Made by a program: the position numbers and the translations under genes. From NCBI RefSeq assembly GCF_017874735.1, contig NZ_JAGGLV010000007.1, positions 62,001 through 126,000 on the forward strand: a DNA stretch of 64,000 nt. The letters run 5' to 3'. This DNA is from Paenibacillus silagei (lineage in GTDB: Bacteria > Bacillota > Bacilli > Paenibacillales > Paenibacillaceae). The notes beneath the pieces were generated by a model. The model was not told the DNA's origin. It saw only the letters and a list, made by a program, of their open reading frames with translations, and did no database searches. Positions 41,701 to 50,097 of the stretch are shown here, piece after piece; position 1 is the stretch's first letter, and the number at the start of each line of letters is the position of its first letter.

Positions 41701-42372
41701 TCACCGCGGCTTCGCAAAATAACTGCGCAGCGCCCAGCCGCGTTCCTGGCGTTTCTTGTATTTGGGCAAGGAACGGTAGACGGCAAGCGATTCCTCAAAA
41801 GCGCGCTTGGCATCGTCTGTCCGGCCCAGTGTCTTGTACATGGAGCCGGCCAGATAATAGGCTTCGCTGGAGGAGGTCTGGATCTCCTGGAATTGGCTCA
41901 CATAATGGAGTGCCTTGTCCTGGTCGATATGCCGGAACGTCTCGGCCAGACGAAGGTAAGGCTGCCCGTATTGGGCTCTGCGGTTGATCTCAAGGCCTTG
42001 AAGCATCTGGGCTTCGCCTTCGGCAAGCTGGCCCAGCTTGAGGTTGGCGTATCCGAGCTCCACCCAGTATTCAGCCGAGGTCTCATAACGGTCGGCGATG
42101 GCCGTCAGCAGCTCCTTGGCCTCGCTGTAGCGCTTGCGCTCAATCAGCAGCCGGGCCAGATCGAATTTGGCGGTGACATCGTTCGGGTTCTGGGCAATGG
42201 CCGTCCGCAGCCTGGACATCTGGCGGCTGCGGCGGAAAGGCTTGGAGAAGCTGGGTAGAATGCCGACATAACGGCGGTCTACGAAATATAGAACGACGAG
42301 CAGAATGATCAGGGCCAGAAAGGGATTGCCGAGCAGACGGTACAGCAGCAGGAAACCTAGAATTTTAATCAT
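41701..42372 (-). CDS. Membrane-anchored TPR protein
   Basis: A 223-residue protein with an N-terminal membrane helix (about residues 12-32) followed by tetratricopeptide-like repeats, for example YSEAKELLTAIADRYETSAE, YWVELGYANLKLGQLAEGE and SEAYYLAGSMYKTLGRTDDA. TPR repeats mediate protein contacts. ATG 42372 has GGAGGG about 11 nt upstream. Function and partner unknown. Confidence 0.82.
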   Translation of the reverse strand: MIKILGFLLLYRLLGNPFLALIILLVVLYFVDRRYVGILPSFSKPFRRSRQMSRLRTAIAQNPNDVTAKFDLARLLIERKRYSEAKELLTAIADRYETSAEYWVELGYANLKLGQLAEGEAQMLQGLEINRRAQYGQPYLRLAETFRHIDQDKALHYVSQFQEIQTSSSEAYYLAGSMYKTLGRTDDAKRAFEESLAVYRSLPKYKKRQERGWALRSYFAKPR

Positions 42373-42665
42373 GAATATGAATTCCCTCCATTACTTTTGT
42401 GGTTCATTTGTGCTTCCTGCAAATTGGATACGAATAGGCAGGGTAATTATACCATATCAACCTTTTTAGAGGCCACGATAAAAGAGACTGGGGGCCGGTT
42501 ATCCAGTTCCAGGTGATCCATAAGCCCCCAGCGCCTGCCTGCATTGCTGTCATTGACAGGCTGCTGCCGAAGTCATAAGCTTTGTGTACAGTCAGATTGT
42601 CTCATCGCTAGATTAGCTCTTATATAACAGTGTATTCAACTAACACTTGGAAAGAAGGATGAACC
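42373..42665. other. Intergenic region with two G/C-rich hairpins
   Basis: Between the divergent TPR and aldo/keto reductase genes. CTGGGGGC (42488-42495) pairs with GCCCCCAG (42524-42531), and a second imperfect hairpin with GCCTG/CAGGC arms follows. A TATAAC box near 42620 may be the reductase promoter. I see no coding potential. Confidence 0.4.
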
Positions 42666-43667
42666 GTGGAGACATTGGCAAGCAAGGTCCAGCTGCGTCC
42701 TCTGGGACGCTCTGAGCTATCGGTATCGCCGCTTGGCCTGGGCTGCTGGCAGTTCAGCCGGGGAAGCGGAATCGTAGGCCGCTACTGGAGTAATATCACA
42801 GACGCGGATATTCTGGATATCGTACGGGTCAGCCTGGAAGGCGGCATGAACTGGGTGGATACCGCAGAAATCTATGGTGGAGGCAAATCGGAGGAAGCAT
42901 TGGCTCATGTGCTGGATCAGCTTCAGCAGGAAGGTAGCCCGCATGCGGCTCCGCTGATTGCCACCAAATGGTGGCCGATGCTGCGGACAGCGCGCTCGAT
43001 TACCTCCACGATTGATCAGCGGATTGCTTGCCTGGGCGGCAGAGGCATTGATCTGTACCAGATCCACCAGCCGTTCTCCTTATCCTCGATTGCCAGTGAG
43101 ATGAAAGCAATGGCGGGACTGGTACAGGCCGGCAAAATCAGGTATGTCGGGGTAAGCAATTACTCAGCTAAGCAGATGGTGGAAGCGCACCGTATCTTGC
43201 AGACCTACGGACTTACCCTGGTCTCCAATCAGGTCAAATACAATCTGCTGCACCGCAGCATCGATCAGAACGGCATCATGGCTGCGGCCAAGGAGCTGGG
43301 TATCTCGATCATCGCCTATTCCCCGCTCCAGCAGGGTATCCTGACCGGCCGGTTCCACGCAGATCCGTCGCAGATTAAGGCAGTCTCGCGTTCCCGGCGG
43401 ATGATGTCCGGCCTGGACGACAAGAGCCTGGCCCGTAGCAAGCCGCTGATCACCTCCCTGACCGCACTGGCTGACAAATATGGGTGTACACCGGGACAGA
43501 TTGCGCTTAATTGGCTGATTCATTATCATGGCGACACCGTAGTTGCGATTCCCGGCGCTTCCAAGGTCCGTCATGCCCGGGAGAATGTCGGCACCATGAC
43601 CTTCCGGCTGGAGCCGGAGGAGCTGGAGCTGCTGAATGAGGCCTCCTGGGCTGCCTTGAAGAAGTAA
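42666..43667 (+). CDS. Aldo/keto reductase
   Basis: A 333-residue NADPH-dependent AKR with GMNWVDTAEIYGGGKSEEAL (Asp and Tyr of the catalytic tetrad), IATKWWP (Lys), the KIRYVGVSNYS segment and the cofactor segment VVAIPGASKVRHARENVG. It probably reduces sugar or stress-derived carbonyls. GTG 42666 is preceded by AAGGATG. Single gene or short operon with the next gene 36 nt downstream. Confidence 0.92.
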   Translation: METLASKVQLRPLGRSELSVSPLGLGCWQFSRGSGIVGRYWSNITDADILDIVRVSLEGGMNWVDTAEIYGGGKSEEALAHVLDQLQQEGSPHAAPLIATKWWPMLRTARSITSTIDQRIACLGGRGIDLYQIHQPFSLSSIASEMKAMAGLVQAGKIRYVGVSNYSAKQMVEAHRILQTYGLTLVSNQVKYNLLHRSIDQNGIMAAAKELGISIIAYSPLQQGILTGRFHADPSQIKAVSRSRRMMSGLDDKSLARSKPLITSLTALADKYGCTPGQIALNWLIHYHGDTVVAIPGASKVRHARENVGTMTFRLEPEELELLNEASWAALKK

Positions 43668-43703
43668 CGCGTAAGCAATCCATAAGTCTGGTGGTGAACG
43701 CAT

Positions 43704-44066
43704 ATGAATGAGAAGGTTTGGCTGGTGGTACAGTATCCCTTGAAGAGCGCAAAGGGAAGTAAGCGTGATGAATGGCTTAGAGAGAAGGTGACCGAATACC
43801 TGAATCTCTTCCTGGCGGATGCCGGACTTGGTTATGTGGATGGCTTTGATATGGGGAAAAATATGGCTGACCCGGCCAAATATGTGCTTAACCTGTTCTG
43901 CGTAGTGACGGATGAAGCACGCGGAATTCCCCTGGTCAAAAGAGTCTTAAAAGATCACAGGCTGGACTATACTCGCATCACCATCGCCACGATGCCTTTT
44001 GATGGCGGAGAAACGTATACACTGAAGTATGCCGCTAAGAAAGGCGTGACTGATTTTTCGTTATAA
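43704..44066 (+). CDS. Conserved-looking hypothetical protein
   Basis: A 120-residue soluble protein (MNEKVWLVVQYPLKSAKGSK; YVDGFDMGKNMADPAKYVLN; ITIATMPFDGG). Alternating hydrophobic strands and GKNMAD-type loops suggest a compact alpha/beta fold, but I recognise no family. GGTGGTG precedes ATG 43704. It follows the aldo/keto reductase by 36 nt and may be co-transcribed. Confidence 0.65.
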   Translation: MNEKVWLVVQYPLKSAKGSKRDEWLREKVTEYLNLFLADAGLGYVDGFDMGKNMADPAKYVLNLFCVVTDEARGIPLVKRVLKDHRLDYTRITIATMPFDGGETYTLKYAAKKGVTDFSL

Positions 44067-44090
44067 GTTTTTCTTAATATCAATCAGGGG

Positions 44091-44121
44091 TTGTGTATTA
44101 CGTAACGTGATACAGTACGAT
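44091..44121 (+). promoter_or_regulatory. MerR-type promoter with 19-nt spacer and central dyad
   Basis: TTGTGT (44091-44096) and TACGAT (44116-44121) are separated by 19 nt, the over-long spacing typical of MerR-activated promoters. The dyad GTATTACG-TAA-CGTGATAC (44095-44113, one mismatch) fills the spacer. The MerR-family gene at 44786 is in the operon that starts here. Confidence 0.65.
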
Positions 44122-44141
44122 TGGTGTAAGAGGTGATTCAA

Positions 44142-44780
44142 ATGAATAATATTATAAGAATGCTGTCCGTGAACCAAGATTTCAGAATGGCTGTTGCGGA
44201 TACCCGTCAGATCGCTGCAAAAGCATTAAATACGTTTACCGGGACAGCCAGCATGCGGAGCCTTTTGCAGGAGATCATAACGAATTGTGCATTATTTTCT
44301 TCCATTAATGATGCTCCTTCCAAAATAAGCTTTTCTTTTCGTCTTTCCCAAGGAGTCTCTATTTTTTGTCAGATCACTGATGCGAAGTTTACTATGGAGT
44401 ATAGTGCTGAAATTATTAAATTTGACGGGACAGCCGCTGATCTATTTGACTTTAGATCTGTAGTGTCGATAACTACAGGGAATTGGGAGACGGGGATACA
44501 CACTAGTACAGTTGAGGCGCATATGGATAGCGTTGTTATGCTGTTTTCTCACTTTACAGTACAGAGTGAGCAGCTTCCAAGTCATATTATACTTGGTGAG
44601 GACAACGCTTCCCGAGGGATTTTGATGCAGCCCTTACCCTTTGCAGATAACAAATTGATGGGAAAGGCTGCTTATGAAGTGGTACATCAAGTTAAGGAAT
44701 TGGGACAACTGCCTTGGGTGCAGATTCCCGGGAAGTTGTCCTATTTAGCAAAGGTAATCTCAGAAAATACTATAGAGTAG
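44142..44780 (+). CDS. Hsp33-like protein lacking the C-terminal zinc redox switch
   Basis: A 212-residue protein that aligns by eye with the N-terminal core of Hsp33: ADTRQIAAKALNTF and SLLQEIITNCALFSSIN near the start. The strongly conserved block QSEQLPSHIILGED followed by GILMQPLP is near residues 145-170. Hsp33 is a redox-activated holdase of about 290 residues whose CxC and CxxC cysteines bind zinc; that C-terminal part is absent and the chain ends after about 212 residues. It cannot be controlled by the usual zinc release. ATG 44142 has AGGTG upstream. Followed by MerR 5 nt later, in a more A+T-rich stretch. Confidence 0.72.
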   Translation: MNNIIRMLSVNQDFRMAVADTRQIAAKALNTFTGTASMRSLLQEIITNCALFSSINDAPSKISFSFRLSQGVSIFCQITDAKFTMEYSAEIIKFDGTAADLFDFRSVVSITTGNWETGIHTSTVEAHMDSVVMLFSHFTVQSEQLPSHIILGEDNASRGILMQPLPFADNKLMGKAAYEVVHQVKELGQLPWVQIPGKLSYLAKVISENTIE

Positions 44781-44785
44781 AGTGT

Positions 44786-45472
44786 ATGACTATGGAAAAA
44801 TATATTAAAACTAAGGATTTTGCTGAGCTGACTGGTGTTAGTGTCCGTACCTTGCAATACTATGATGAAGTAAAAGTTCTTACTCCAGCCTATATCAATG
44901 AGCAGGGGCACCGGTTTTATGACTCGGATTCCTTCTCCAGTATGTTTGTCATTCTTTCACTTAAAGATATGGGGATGACGCTCAGCGATATTCAGCAATA
45001 TCTCCACAAAGACAGCTTTGACATCAGGCTCTTCATCCGTGAGGAAAAAGGCAGGATCGAGACAGCGCTATCGGATCTGCAGCTTCGATTCATGCGTCTG
45101 TCCGTTCTCGAGGAGAAGGTTAGTGAGGAGCAGGACGTAACCCCTTATATTCTTCCGCTTTTTTCACAGCTGCCGGATACAGGCGATCTTCCCAAAGGCA
45201 AACCGGCCTCCTTTAACCTCAAGCTTTGGAATACCTTCATCAAGGAATTGAATTTCTGTGCTGAACACCGCTTGTCTGCAAAAGACGATAGAGCGGGAAA
45301 ATGTGTTCAATATTGGAAAAAGAATATTCTTGAGGCAAATCAGGTACCGGAGGATACGGTAAAGAAATCAGAGGAATATTATCAGCAGAATCCGGCGAAC
45401 ACTTTTGGAATCACGCAGGCAAATTACCGTTATTTAGTCCAATTGATTGATGAGTATGATACTGACTTGTAA
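44786..45472 (+). CDS. MerR-family transcriptional regulator
   Basis: A 228-residue protein with an N-terminal MerR HTH (TKDFAELTGVSVRTLQYYDE, then HRFYDSDSFSSMFVILSLKD), a coiled-coil dimer helix, and a C-terminal effector domain of about 120 residues. The latter has the TipAL-like look (YWKKN, YYQQNPANTFGI) without a clear TipAS match. It is co-transcribed with the Hsp33-like gene. The promoter at 44091 has a 19-nt spacer, so MerR-style autoactivation by a bound ligand or stress signal is likely. ATG 44786 or 44792 is possible. Confidence 0.88.
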   Translation: MTMEKYIKTKDFAELTGVSVRTLQYYDEVKVLTPAYINEQGHRFYDSDSFSSMFVILSLKDMGMTLSDIQQYLHKDSFDIRLFIREEKGRIETALSDLQLRFMRLSVLEEKVSEEQDVTPYILPLFSQLPDTGDLPKGKPASFNLKLWNTFIKELNFCAEHRLSAKDDRAGKCVQYWKKNILEANQVPEDTVKKSEEYYQQNPANTFGITQANYRYLVQLIDEYDTDL

Positions 45473-45480
45473 GCCATAAC

Positions 45481-45527
45481 AAAGAGCAACGATTCTCCAT
45501 GACGGGAGAACCGCTTGCTCTTTTTAT
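45481..45527 (+). terminator. Terminator of the Hsp33-like/MerR operon
   Basis: AAAGAGCAA and TTCTCC arms pair with GGGAGAA and TTGCTCTTT; TTTTTATTT follows. Confidence 0.8.
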
Positions 45528-45663
45528 TTGGATGAATTTATAGCATCATTACCTATAATTCGTATAAAACTGTTTAGGACTGGAAAGAGCGGTTTATATA
45601 AGGGATAAGATGCTTCGCACTCACGCAAATAAGGTGAAGATTATGGAAGGAGGTTGAACTTCA

Positions 45664-45822
45664 ATGAGTATGAGCGTACATAACCTTATGGCTTTTAATC
45701 ATCAGTTTTTTAGACCTCAGCCCGTTGTCCATCCCAAAGCGCAGAGACAGGAAGACAAAGTCCAGAGCTTTCAGGAGGTCCTTAACGAGAAGCTGAGCAG
45801 CTATGGCGACATGAAGAAATAA
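45664..45822 (+). CDS. 52-residue small protein with a strong ribosome site
   Basis: ATG 45664 is preceded by AAGGAGG with good spacing and opens a 52-codon frame ending at TAA 45820-45822. The protein is MSMSVHNLMAFNHQFFRPQP followed by a charged amphipathic helix (DKVQSFQEVLNEKLSSYG). It resembles, only loosely, the tails of small flagellar-operon proteins with the FQ-x-LxEKL pattern. It is bracketed by terminators at 45481 and 45896, so it forms its own unit. Function unknown; expression is likely because of the site. Confidence 0.6.
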   Translation: MSMSVHNLMAFNHQFFRPQPVVHPKAQRQEDKVQSFQEVLNEKLSSYGDMKK

Positions 45823-45895
45823 GCAAGCAATAAAGCCGCAGAACTATTTTATGCAGAAGACATCGCAGCAAATCATAGAGCCTTCAGCAAAAGTT

Positions 45896-45936
45896 GCAAA
45901 AAGGTGCCTCCCGGAACTCGGAAGGCACCTTTTTGC
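45896..45936. terminator. Strong bidirectional terminator
   Basis: AAAAAGGTGCCT pairs with AGGCACCTTTTT around a short secondary hairpin. It serves the small gene on plus and the HNH gene on minus. Confidence 0.85.
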
Positions 45937-45983
45937 TGCGCGCTGGACAGGGTAGCACCTGCTTCATTCTGCTGACCGGCAGA

Positions 45984-46289
45984 TTAACGTTTGCTTCGAA
46001 CGCGCTTTGATTTACGCAGCTTGGGTTCGGAGCCCGGCGCCTGCCGCATGATCCATTTCAGATAAGCGGCAATCTGCGGGTCGCTGCGCAGTCTCTCCAG
46101 TGTCGTAAGGCCAAGAACAACGAGATCGCTGTTGGTATACAAGGCATGAATCTGCCGGTGGCAAGCCTTGCACAGAAGGGCAGTCGGGAGCAGGCTGCCG
46201 CCTTTCTCGCGGGGGATCAAATGATGAACGGTAGTTGCAAGAGGAGAACGGCCGCACAGCTCACACGTGTCCAAGGCCCGGGCAGTCAT
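45984..46289 (-). CDS. HNH endonuclease domain protein
   Basis: A 101-residue protein with a zinc-knuckle HNH fold: CELCG, then VHHLIPREKGG and CKACHRQIHALY, giving two CxxC pairs and the catalytic His cluster. The C-terminus is strongly basic (KLRKSKRVRSKR). Small HNH proteins of this type occur in many Firmicutes outside phages, with unknown targets. It begins 3 nt after the stop of the 70-residue gene (46293) with no ribosome site of its own, so translation is probably coupled. Confidence 0.82.
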   Translation of the reverse strand: MTARALDTCELCGRSPLATTVHHLIPREKGGSLLPTALLCKACHRQIHALYTNSDLVVLGLTTLERLRSDPQIAAYLKWIMRQAPGSEPKLRKSKRVRSKR

Positions 46290-46292
46290 ATC

Positions 46293-46505
46293 TTAAGGCC
46301 GGACTTCGAAGAATTCACAGCGGCTGCGCGAGTAATAAGTCAGATCACTGACCCGCGACTGGATCACAACATCCGAATCCGTGAACCGCACTATAGTAGC
46401 GCCGGAATTCACCAGATGGTCATCCTGGAAGACGCGGACGGGCAGCTTGCGGTCAATCGCTTCCTGCAGATCCTGGTCAGTGAGTAGTGGTCGGTTGATG
46501 GGCAT
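46293..46505 (-). CDS. Small hypothetical protein upstream of the HNH gene
   Basis: A 70-residue soluble protein (MPINRPLLTDQDLQEAIDRK; GATIVRFTDSDVVIQSRVSD) with probable beta-strand content. ATG 46505 has AAGGAG 10 nt upstream. It is translated first in a two-gene unit with the HNH protein. No family recognised; it could be an accessory or an immunity-like partner, but nothing in the sequence shows this. Confidence 0.65.
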   Translation of the reverse strand: MPINRPLLTDQDLQEAIDRKLPVRVFQDDHLVNSGATIVRFTDSDVVIQSRVSDLTYYSRSRCEFFEVRP

Positions 46506-46719
46506 GGATATAAATCTCCTTTATATAGGGATAACTGTTGTACAGCAAATACAATTAGTATACCTGGGTCCAGGCTTCAAATCCACTTCGGCAGCTTCCG
46601 CTTTGAAGTTAAATCAGAATAATTTCCACCATAAATCGGCAATATGCCTCCTCAAAAAAAATCGTGGCCTACGGTACACTAAATCTTGTAAAAGAAACCT
46701 TTGAGAGGGGTACAGAGGA

Positions 46720-48081
46720 ATGAAAAAAACAAAGAACCTGGCGCTGGCGCTGGTCTCCATCATGCTCATGAGCTCACTTGCGGCGTGCGGAGGAAGTAAC
46801 AACGGCGGCAACAAGTCTGGCGAAGGAAATTCAGGTAACAAGGGAGAAAGTACAGCAGCACCCGCAGCTGAAGGAGACAAGACAGAGCCAGCAGAGAAGG
46901 TCGAACTGTCGTTCTGGACGCTGGGCAACGTGAACTATGAAGAGCTGGCGGCTGCCTACACTAAGGAACACCCTAACGTAACCATTAAAATTCAGAATAC
47001 CGGTGACCAGACGGCTCACCACAACAATCTGACCACAGCACTCTCGGCGGGTTCAGGCGCACCTGACATTTTCCAGCTTGAGATCGGTTTCATGGAACGC
47101 TTCCTGGGAGCCCAGGACAAATTCTACAACCTGAATGACCTCGGAGCCAAAGACATCCAGGCCAACTATCTCGACTGGAAATGGAAGCAGGCTTCCTCCA
47201 TCGACGGCAGCTTCCAGCTTGGACTTCCGACGGATATCGGCCCGACAGTAGTCTACTACCGTACGGACCTGGCTGAAGCAGCCGGTCTGCCAAGCGATCC
47301 TGAAGGCTTCGGCGCAGCCATCGATACATGGGACAAATTCGCTACGGTAGCGAAAGCGTTCAAAGACAAGACAGGCAAGTATTTCTCAGACTTGACCGAT
47401 CTGACGTACAATGCGCTTCGTGACCAGTCGGCGGACGAGATCTATTTCAGCAAAGCAGACGGCAGCTTCATCGGCGATACCAATCCGCAAGTGAAGAAAG
47501 CGTATGACTTTACCGTTAAGGGCATTCAAGAGGGCTGGATCAGCAATGTCATGCTCTGGTCGCCTGAATGGGGCCAAGGCATGAACGATGGATCGTTCGC
47601 TGTCGTGATGGGTCCGGCCTGGATGGCCGGCAATATCAAGAGCAACGCACCGGACTCCTCCGGCAAATGGAGAATTGCCCAGCTTCCTGAGGGCGCCGGT
47701 AACTGGGGCGGTTCGTTCATCACGCTGCCGAAGGAAGGCAAGCACTCCAAGGAAGCCTATGATTTCATCCAGTGGCTCGTGAACAAGGATAACCAGCTGG
47801 AATCCTTCAAGACCAAAGGCCTGATGCCTTCTATCCCTGCCCTGTACGAAGATCCTGCGTTCGTGGATTTCAAGGATGACTTCTTCGGCGGACAGCAGAC
47901 GGCGGTGGAATTCGGCAAAGCGGCTAACCGCGTGAAGCCGGTATACTACGGACCGCTGCATGACCAGACCGATACCTTCTTCAAAAATGCACTAAAGAAC
48001 GTGCTGGAGAAGAAAGCCGATCCTGCCAAAGAGTGGGACGATGCTGTCAAGCAGTCAAAAACGCTTGCAGAACGCGGCTAA
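46720..48081 (+). CDS. Sugar ABC transporter substrate-binding lipoprotein (SBP_bac_1)
   Basis: A 453-residue lipoprotein with signal peptide and lipobox LAAC (Cys near residue 23), a Gly/Asn/Ser linker and a type II solute-binding domain (LSFWTLGNVNYEELAAAYTK, later DGSFAVVMGPAWMAGN). Cluster-1 carbohydrate binding proteins of this kind deliver oligosaccharides or glycosides. GAGGGG and GAGG precede ATG 46720. It is followed by two permease genes after a stem-loop (48116), a layout that usually yields excess binding protein. Confidence 0.93.
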   Translation: MKKTKNLALALVSIMLMSSLAACGGSNNGGNKSGEGNSGNKGESTAAPAAEGDKTEPAEKVELSFWTLGNVNYEELAAAYTKEHPNVTIKIQNTGDQTAHHNNLTTALSAGSGAPDIFQLEIGFMERFLGAQDKFYNLNDLGAKDIQANYLDWKWKQASSIDGSFQLGLPTDIGPTVVYYRTDLAEAAGLPSDPEGFGAAIDTWDKFATVAKAFKDKTGKYFSDLTDLTYNALRDQSADEIYFSKADGSFIGDTNPQVKKAYDFTVKGIQEGWISNVMLWSPEWGQGMNDGSFAVVMGPAWMAGNIKSNAPDSSGKWRIAQLPEGAGNWGGSFITLPKEGKHSKEAYDFIQWLVNKDNQLESFKTKGLMPSIPALYEDPAFVDFKDDFFGGQQTAVEFGKAANRVKPVYYGPLHDQTDTFFKNALKNVLEKKADPAKEWDDAVKQSKTLAERG

Positions 48082-48115
48082 CCTGTAATATGCGGGGAAC
48101 AGACTTCCCCAAATG

Positions 48116-48151
48116 TCCGGATTCACGGAGTAATCTCTCTGTGAATCCGGA
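48116..48151 (+). promoter_or_regulatory. Stem-loop between binding-protein and permease genes
   Basis: A perfect 11-bp stem (TCCGGATTCAC with GTGAATCCGGA) without a T run. Hairpins at this position in sugar operons stabilise the upstream mRNA part and lower permease synthesis. Confidence 0.65.
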
Positions 48152-48180
48152 TTTAGATATGAATTCTCTGGAGGTGTGAC

Positions 48181-49134
48181 ATGGCTGAGCCCGTAATTAC
48201 GAGTCCGCATGCCGAGAGCAAACGACCTTTCTTCACTGAACAAAGACGGAGCCGCATCACTGCGTATACTTTCATTTCACCGTTCTTTATTCTGTTCTCG
48301 ATATTCGGACTATATCCAATTTTCTTCACATTCTATTTATCGTTCTTCAAGTGGGATGCCTTAGGTCCAATGAAATACGTCGGCTTCAAAAACTTCGAGC
48401 TGATTACCACGGACCCGACCTTCTGGATCTCCTTCAGCAACACGCTGATTATGGGGCTGATGGGTACTGTGCCGCAGGTTATGCTGGCGCTGCTTCTGGC
48501 GGTGCTGCTGCATTCGGGGATGACCCGGTTCAAGAAGACCTTCCGCATCCTCTATTTTATGCCGAATATCACTTCGATCGTGGCGGTTACACTGGTATTC
48601 AGTACGCTGTTCGGCAATAACGGGATGATCAACTGGCTGCTTAACGGAATCGGGTTAGAGAGCATGGCCTTCAATTCCGGCTGGTGGGGGGTCAAAATTG
48701 CCATCTCCACGATGGTCATGTGGCGCTGGACGGGCTACAATGCGATCCTGTTCCTCTCGGGCCTGCAGAGTATTCCGATGGATCTGTACGAATCGGCCAA
48801 AATCGACGGGGCCAACCGCAGACAGCAGTTGTTCTTCATCACACTGCCCCTGCTTAAGCCGTTCATTATCTTCGTATCCCTGCAATCCACCATTGGTGCG
48901 CTGCAGCTCTTCACAGAGCCTTATGTCTTCCTCGGCCAATCCGGCACCGGATCTACCCGGCAGGAAGGGATTACGATGGTTACTTATTTGTACAGTGAGG
49001 CCTTCCGGAACGGCTTCTTCGGTACAGCGGCGGCTACAGCGGTTCTGCTGTTCCTCGTTACGATTCTGTTCTCTGTCCTCAATATGCTGATCTCCAGAGG
49101 CGGCGGCAGACAGACTGGAGGGAAAAAAGCGTGA
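48181..49134 (+). CDS. Sugar ABC transporter permease (MalF/UgpA type)
   Basis: A 317-residue permease with six membrane helices and the EAA loop YESAKIDGANRRQQLFFITLP (positions 201-221). TPYIFL-type start FISPFFILFSIFGLYPI is characteristic of cluster-1 sugar permeases. Pairs with the permease at 49131, whose start overlaps it by 4 nt. GGAGGTG precedes ATG 48181. Confidence 0.94.
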   Translation: MAEPVITSPHAESKRPFFTEQRRSRITAYTFISPFFILFSIFGLYPIFFTFYLSFFKWDALGPMKYVGFKNFELITTDPTFWISFSNTLIMGLMGTVPQVMLALLLAVLLHSGMTRFKKTFRILYFMPNITSIVAVTLVFSTLFGNNGMINWLLNGIGLESMAFNSGWWGVKIAISTMVMWRWTGYNAILFLSGLQSIPMDLYESAKIDGANRRQQLFFITLPLLKPFIIFVSLQSTIGALQLFTEPYVFLGQSGTGSTRQEGITMVTYLYSEAFRNGFFGTAAATAVLLFLVTILFSVLNMLISRGGGRQTGGKKA

Positions 49135-49994
49135 GCACACTGCGTATGTTTAGAAAAAAACCGGATGATCTCGGCTTCTTCGGCAAGCTGGGCTTCTATC
49201 TTCTGCTGATTCTCGGAGCACTGGTCTCCATCTTCCCGTTCTATTGGATGTTTGTGGTCGGGACCAATGACAAGGGGGCCGTGTTCCACGTACCGCCGCT
49301 GCTCACCATCGGAGACCAGTTCTTCGAGAACTTCAAGCGGGTGCTGGACAAATCGGACTTCTTCCAGGCGCTTGGCAACTCGCTGTTCGTCTCGTCCATG
49401 GTGACGGTCTCGGTCGTGTTCTTCTGTACGCTGGCCGGGTATGCTTTTGCCAAATATGAATTCCCCGGTAAAAACGTGCTGTTCGTATTCGTTATTGCCA
49501 CCCTGATCGTTCCCCAGCAGCTTGGCGTACTGCCAACCTATGTCATTATGGCCAAGCTTCACTGGATCGACAGCTTCAAGGCGCTGATTGTTCCGGCTAT
49601 GGTCAATGCTTTCGGCATCTTCTGGATGCGGCAGTACATCTCCTCGGCCGTGCCTACCGAGCTGATTGAAGCCGGACGTATTGACGGAGGAGGCCACTTC
49701 CGGATTTTCTGGAGGATTGCCGTTCCGGTCATTACACCCGCGATGGCTACCCTGGGTATTCTGAATTTCATGACGGTATGGAATGACTTCTTCTGGCCGC
49801 TGGTGGTCTTGAAGAACAAGGAGCATTTCACGATTCAGATTGCATTGCAGCAGCTGTTCACTACACGTGACGGTCTTGATTACGGGATGATTATGTCCGC
49901 TACCTTCACGGCCACGCTGCCGCTGCTGGTTGTCTTCCTGCTGTTCAGCCGCTGGGTCATTGCCGGACTGACTTCAGGTGCCATCAAGAGTTAA
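49131..49994 (+). CDS. Sugar ABC transporter permease (MalG/UgpE type)
   Basis: A 287-residue permease with six helices and the EAA loop ELIEAGRIDGGGHFRIFWRI. It starts at GTG overlapping the previous stop (GTGA). No ATPase gene follows; Gram-positive cluster-1 importers commonly borrow a shared MsmX/MsiK-type ATPase encoded elsewhere, which is inferred here. Confidence 0.94.
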   Translation: MSTLRMFRKKPDDLGFFGKLGFYLLLILGALVSIFPFYWMFVVGTNDKGAVFHVPPLLTIGDQFFENFKRVLDKSDFFQALGNSLFVSSMVTVSVVFFCTLAGYAFAKYEFPGKNVLFVFVIATLIVPQQLGVLPTYVIMAKLHWIDSFKALIVPAMVNAFGIFWMRQYISSAVPTELIEAGRIDGGGHFRIFWRIAVPVITPAMATLGILNFMTVWNDFFWPLVVLKNKEHFTIQIALQQLFTTRDGLDYGMIMSATFTATLPLLVVFLLFSRWVIAGLTSGAIKS

Positions 49995-50056
49995 CTGTCT
50001 GTCTATTCAATAAGTAAGAGGATTTACAGAATGCTGTGAAGAATAATAATCAAGTG

Positions 50057-50097
50057 GAAACGGTTTTGCCGTCCTTTACAAGGACGGCATTCGTTTC
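50057..50097. terminator. Nested hairpin between permease and YesM genes
   Basis: GCCGTCCT (50068-50075) pairs with AGGACGGC (50081-50088), enclosed by GAAACG (50057-50062) and CGTTTC (50092-50097). There is no T run after it. It may attenuate read-through from the transport genes into the sensor genes. Confidence 0.5.

Noticed and set aside
46575..46608. CTTCAAA/TTTGAAG inverted repeat upstream of the sugar-binding lipoprotein gene
   Set aside because: Arms are only 7 bp with a 20-nt gap and no promoter geometry, so it could be chance.
50052..50065. cre-like site GGAAACGGTTTTG upstream of the YesM gene
   Set aside because: Three mismatches to the CcpA consensus, and the bases belong to a hairpin.
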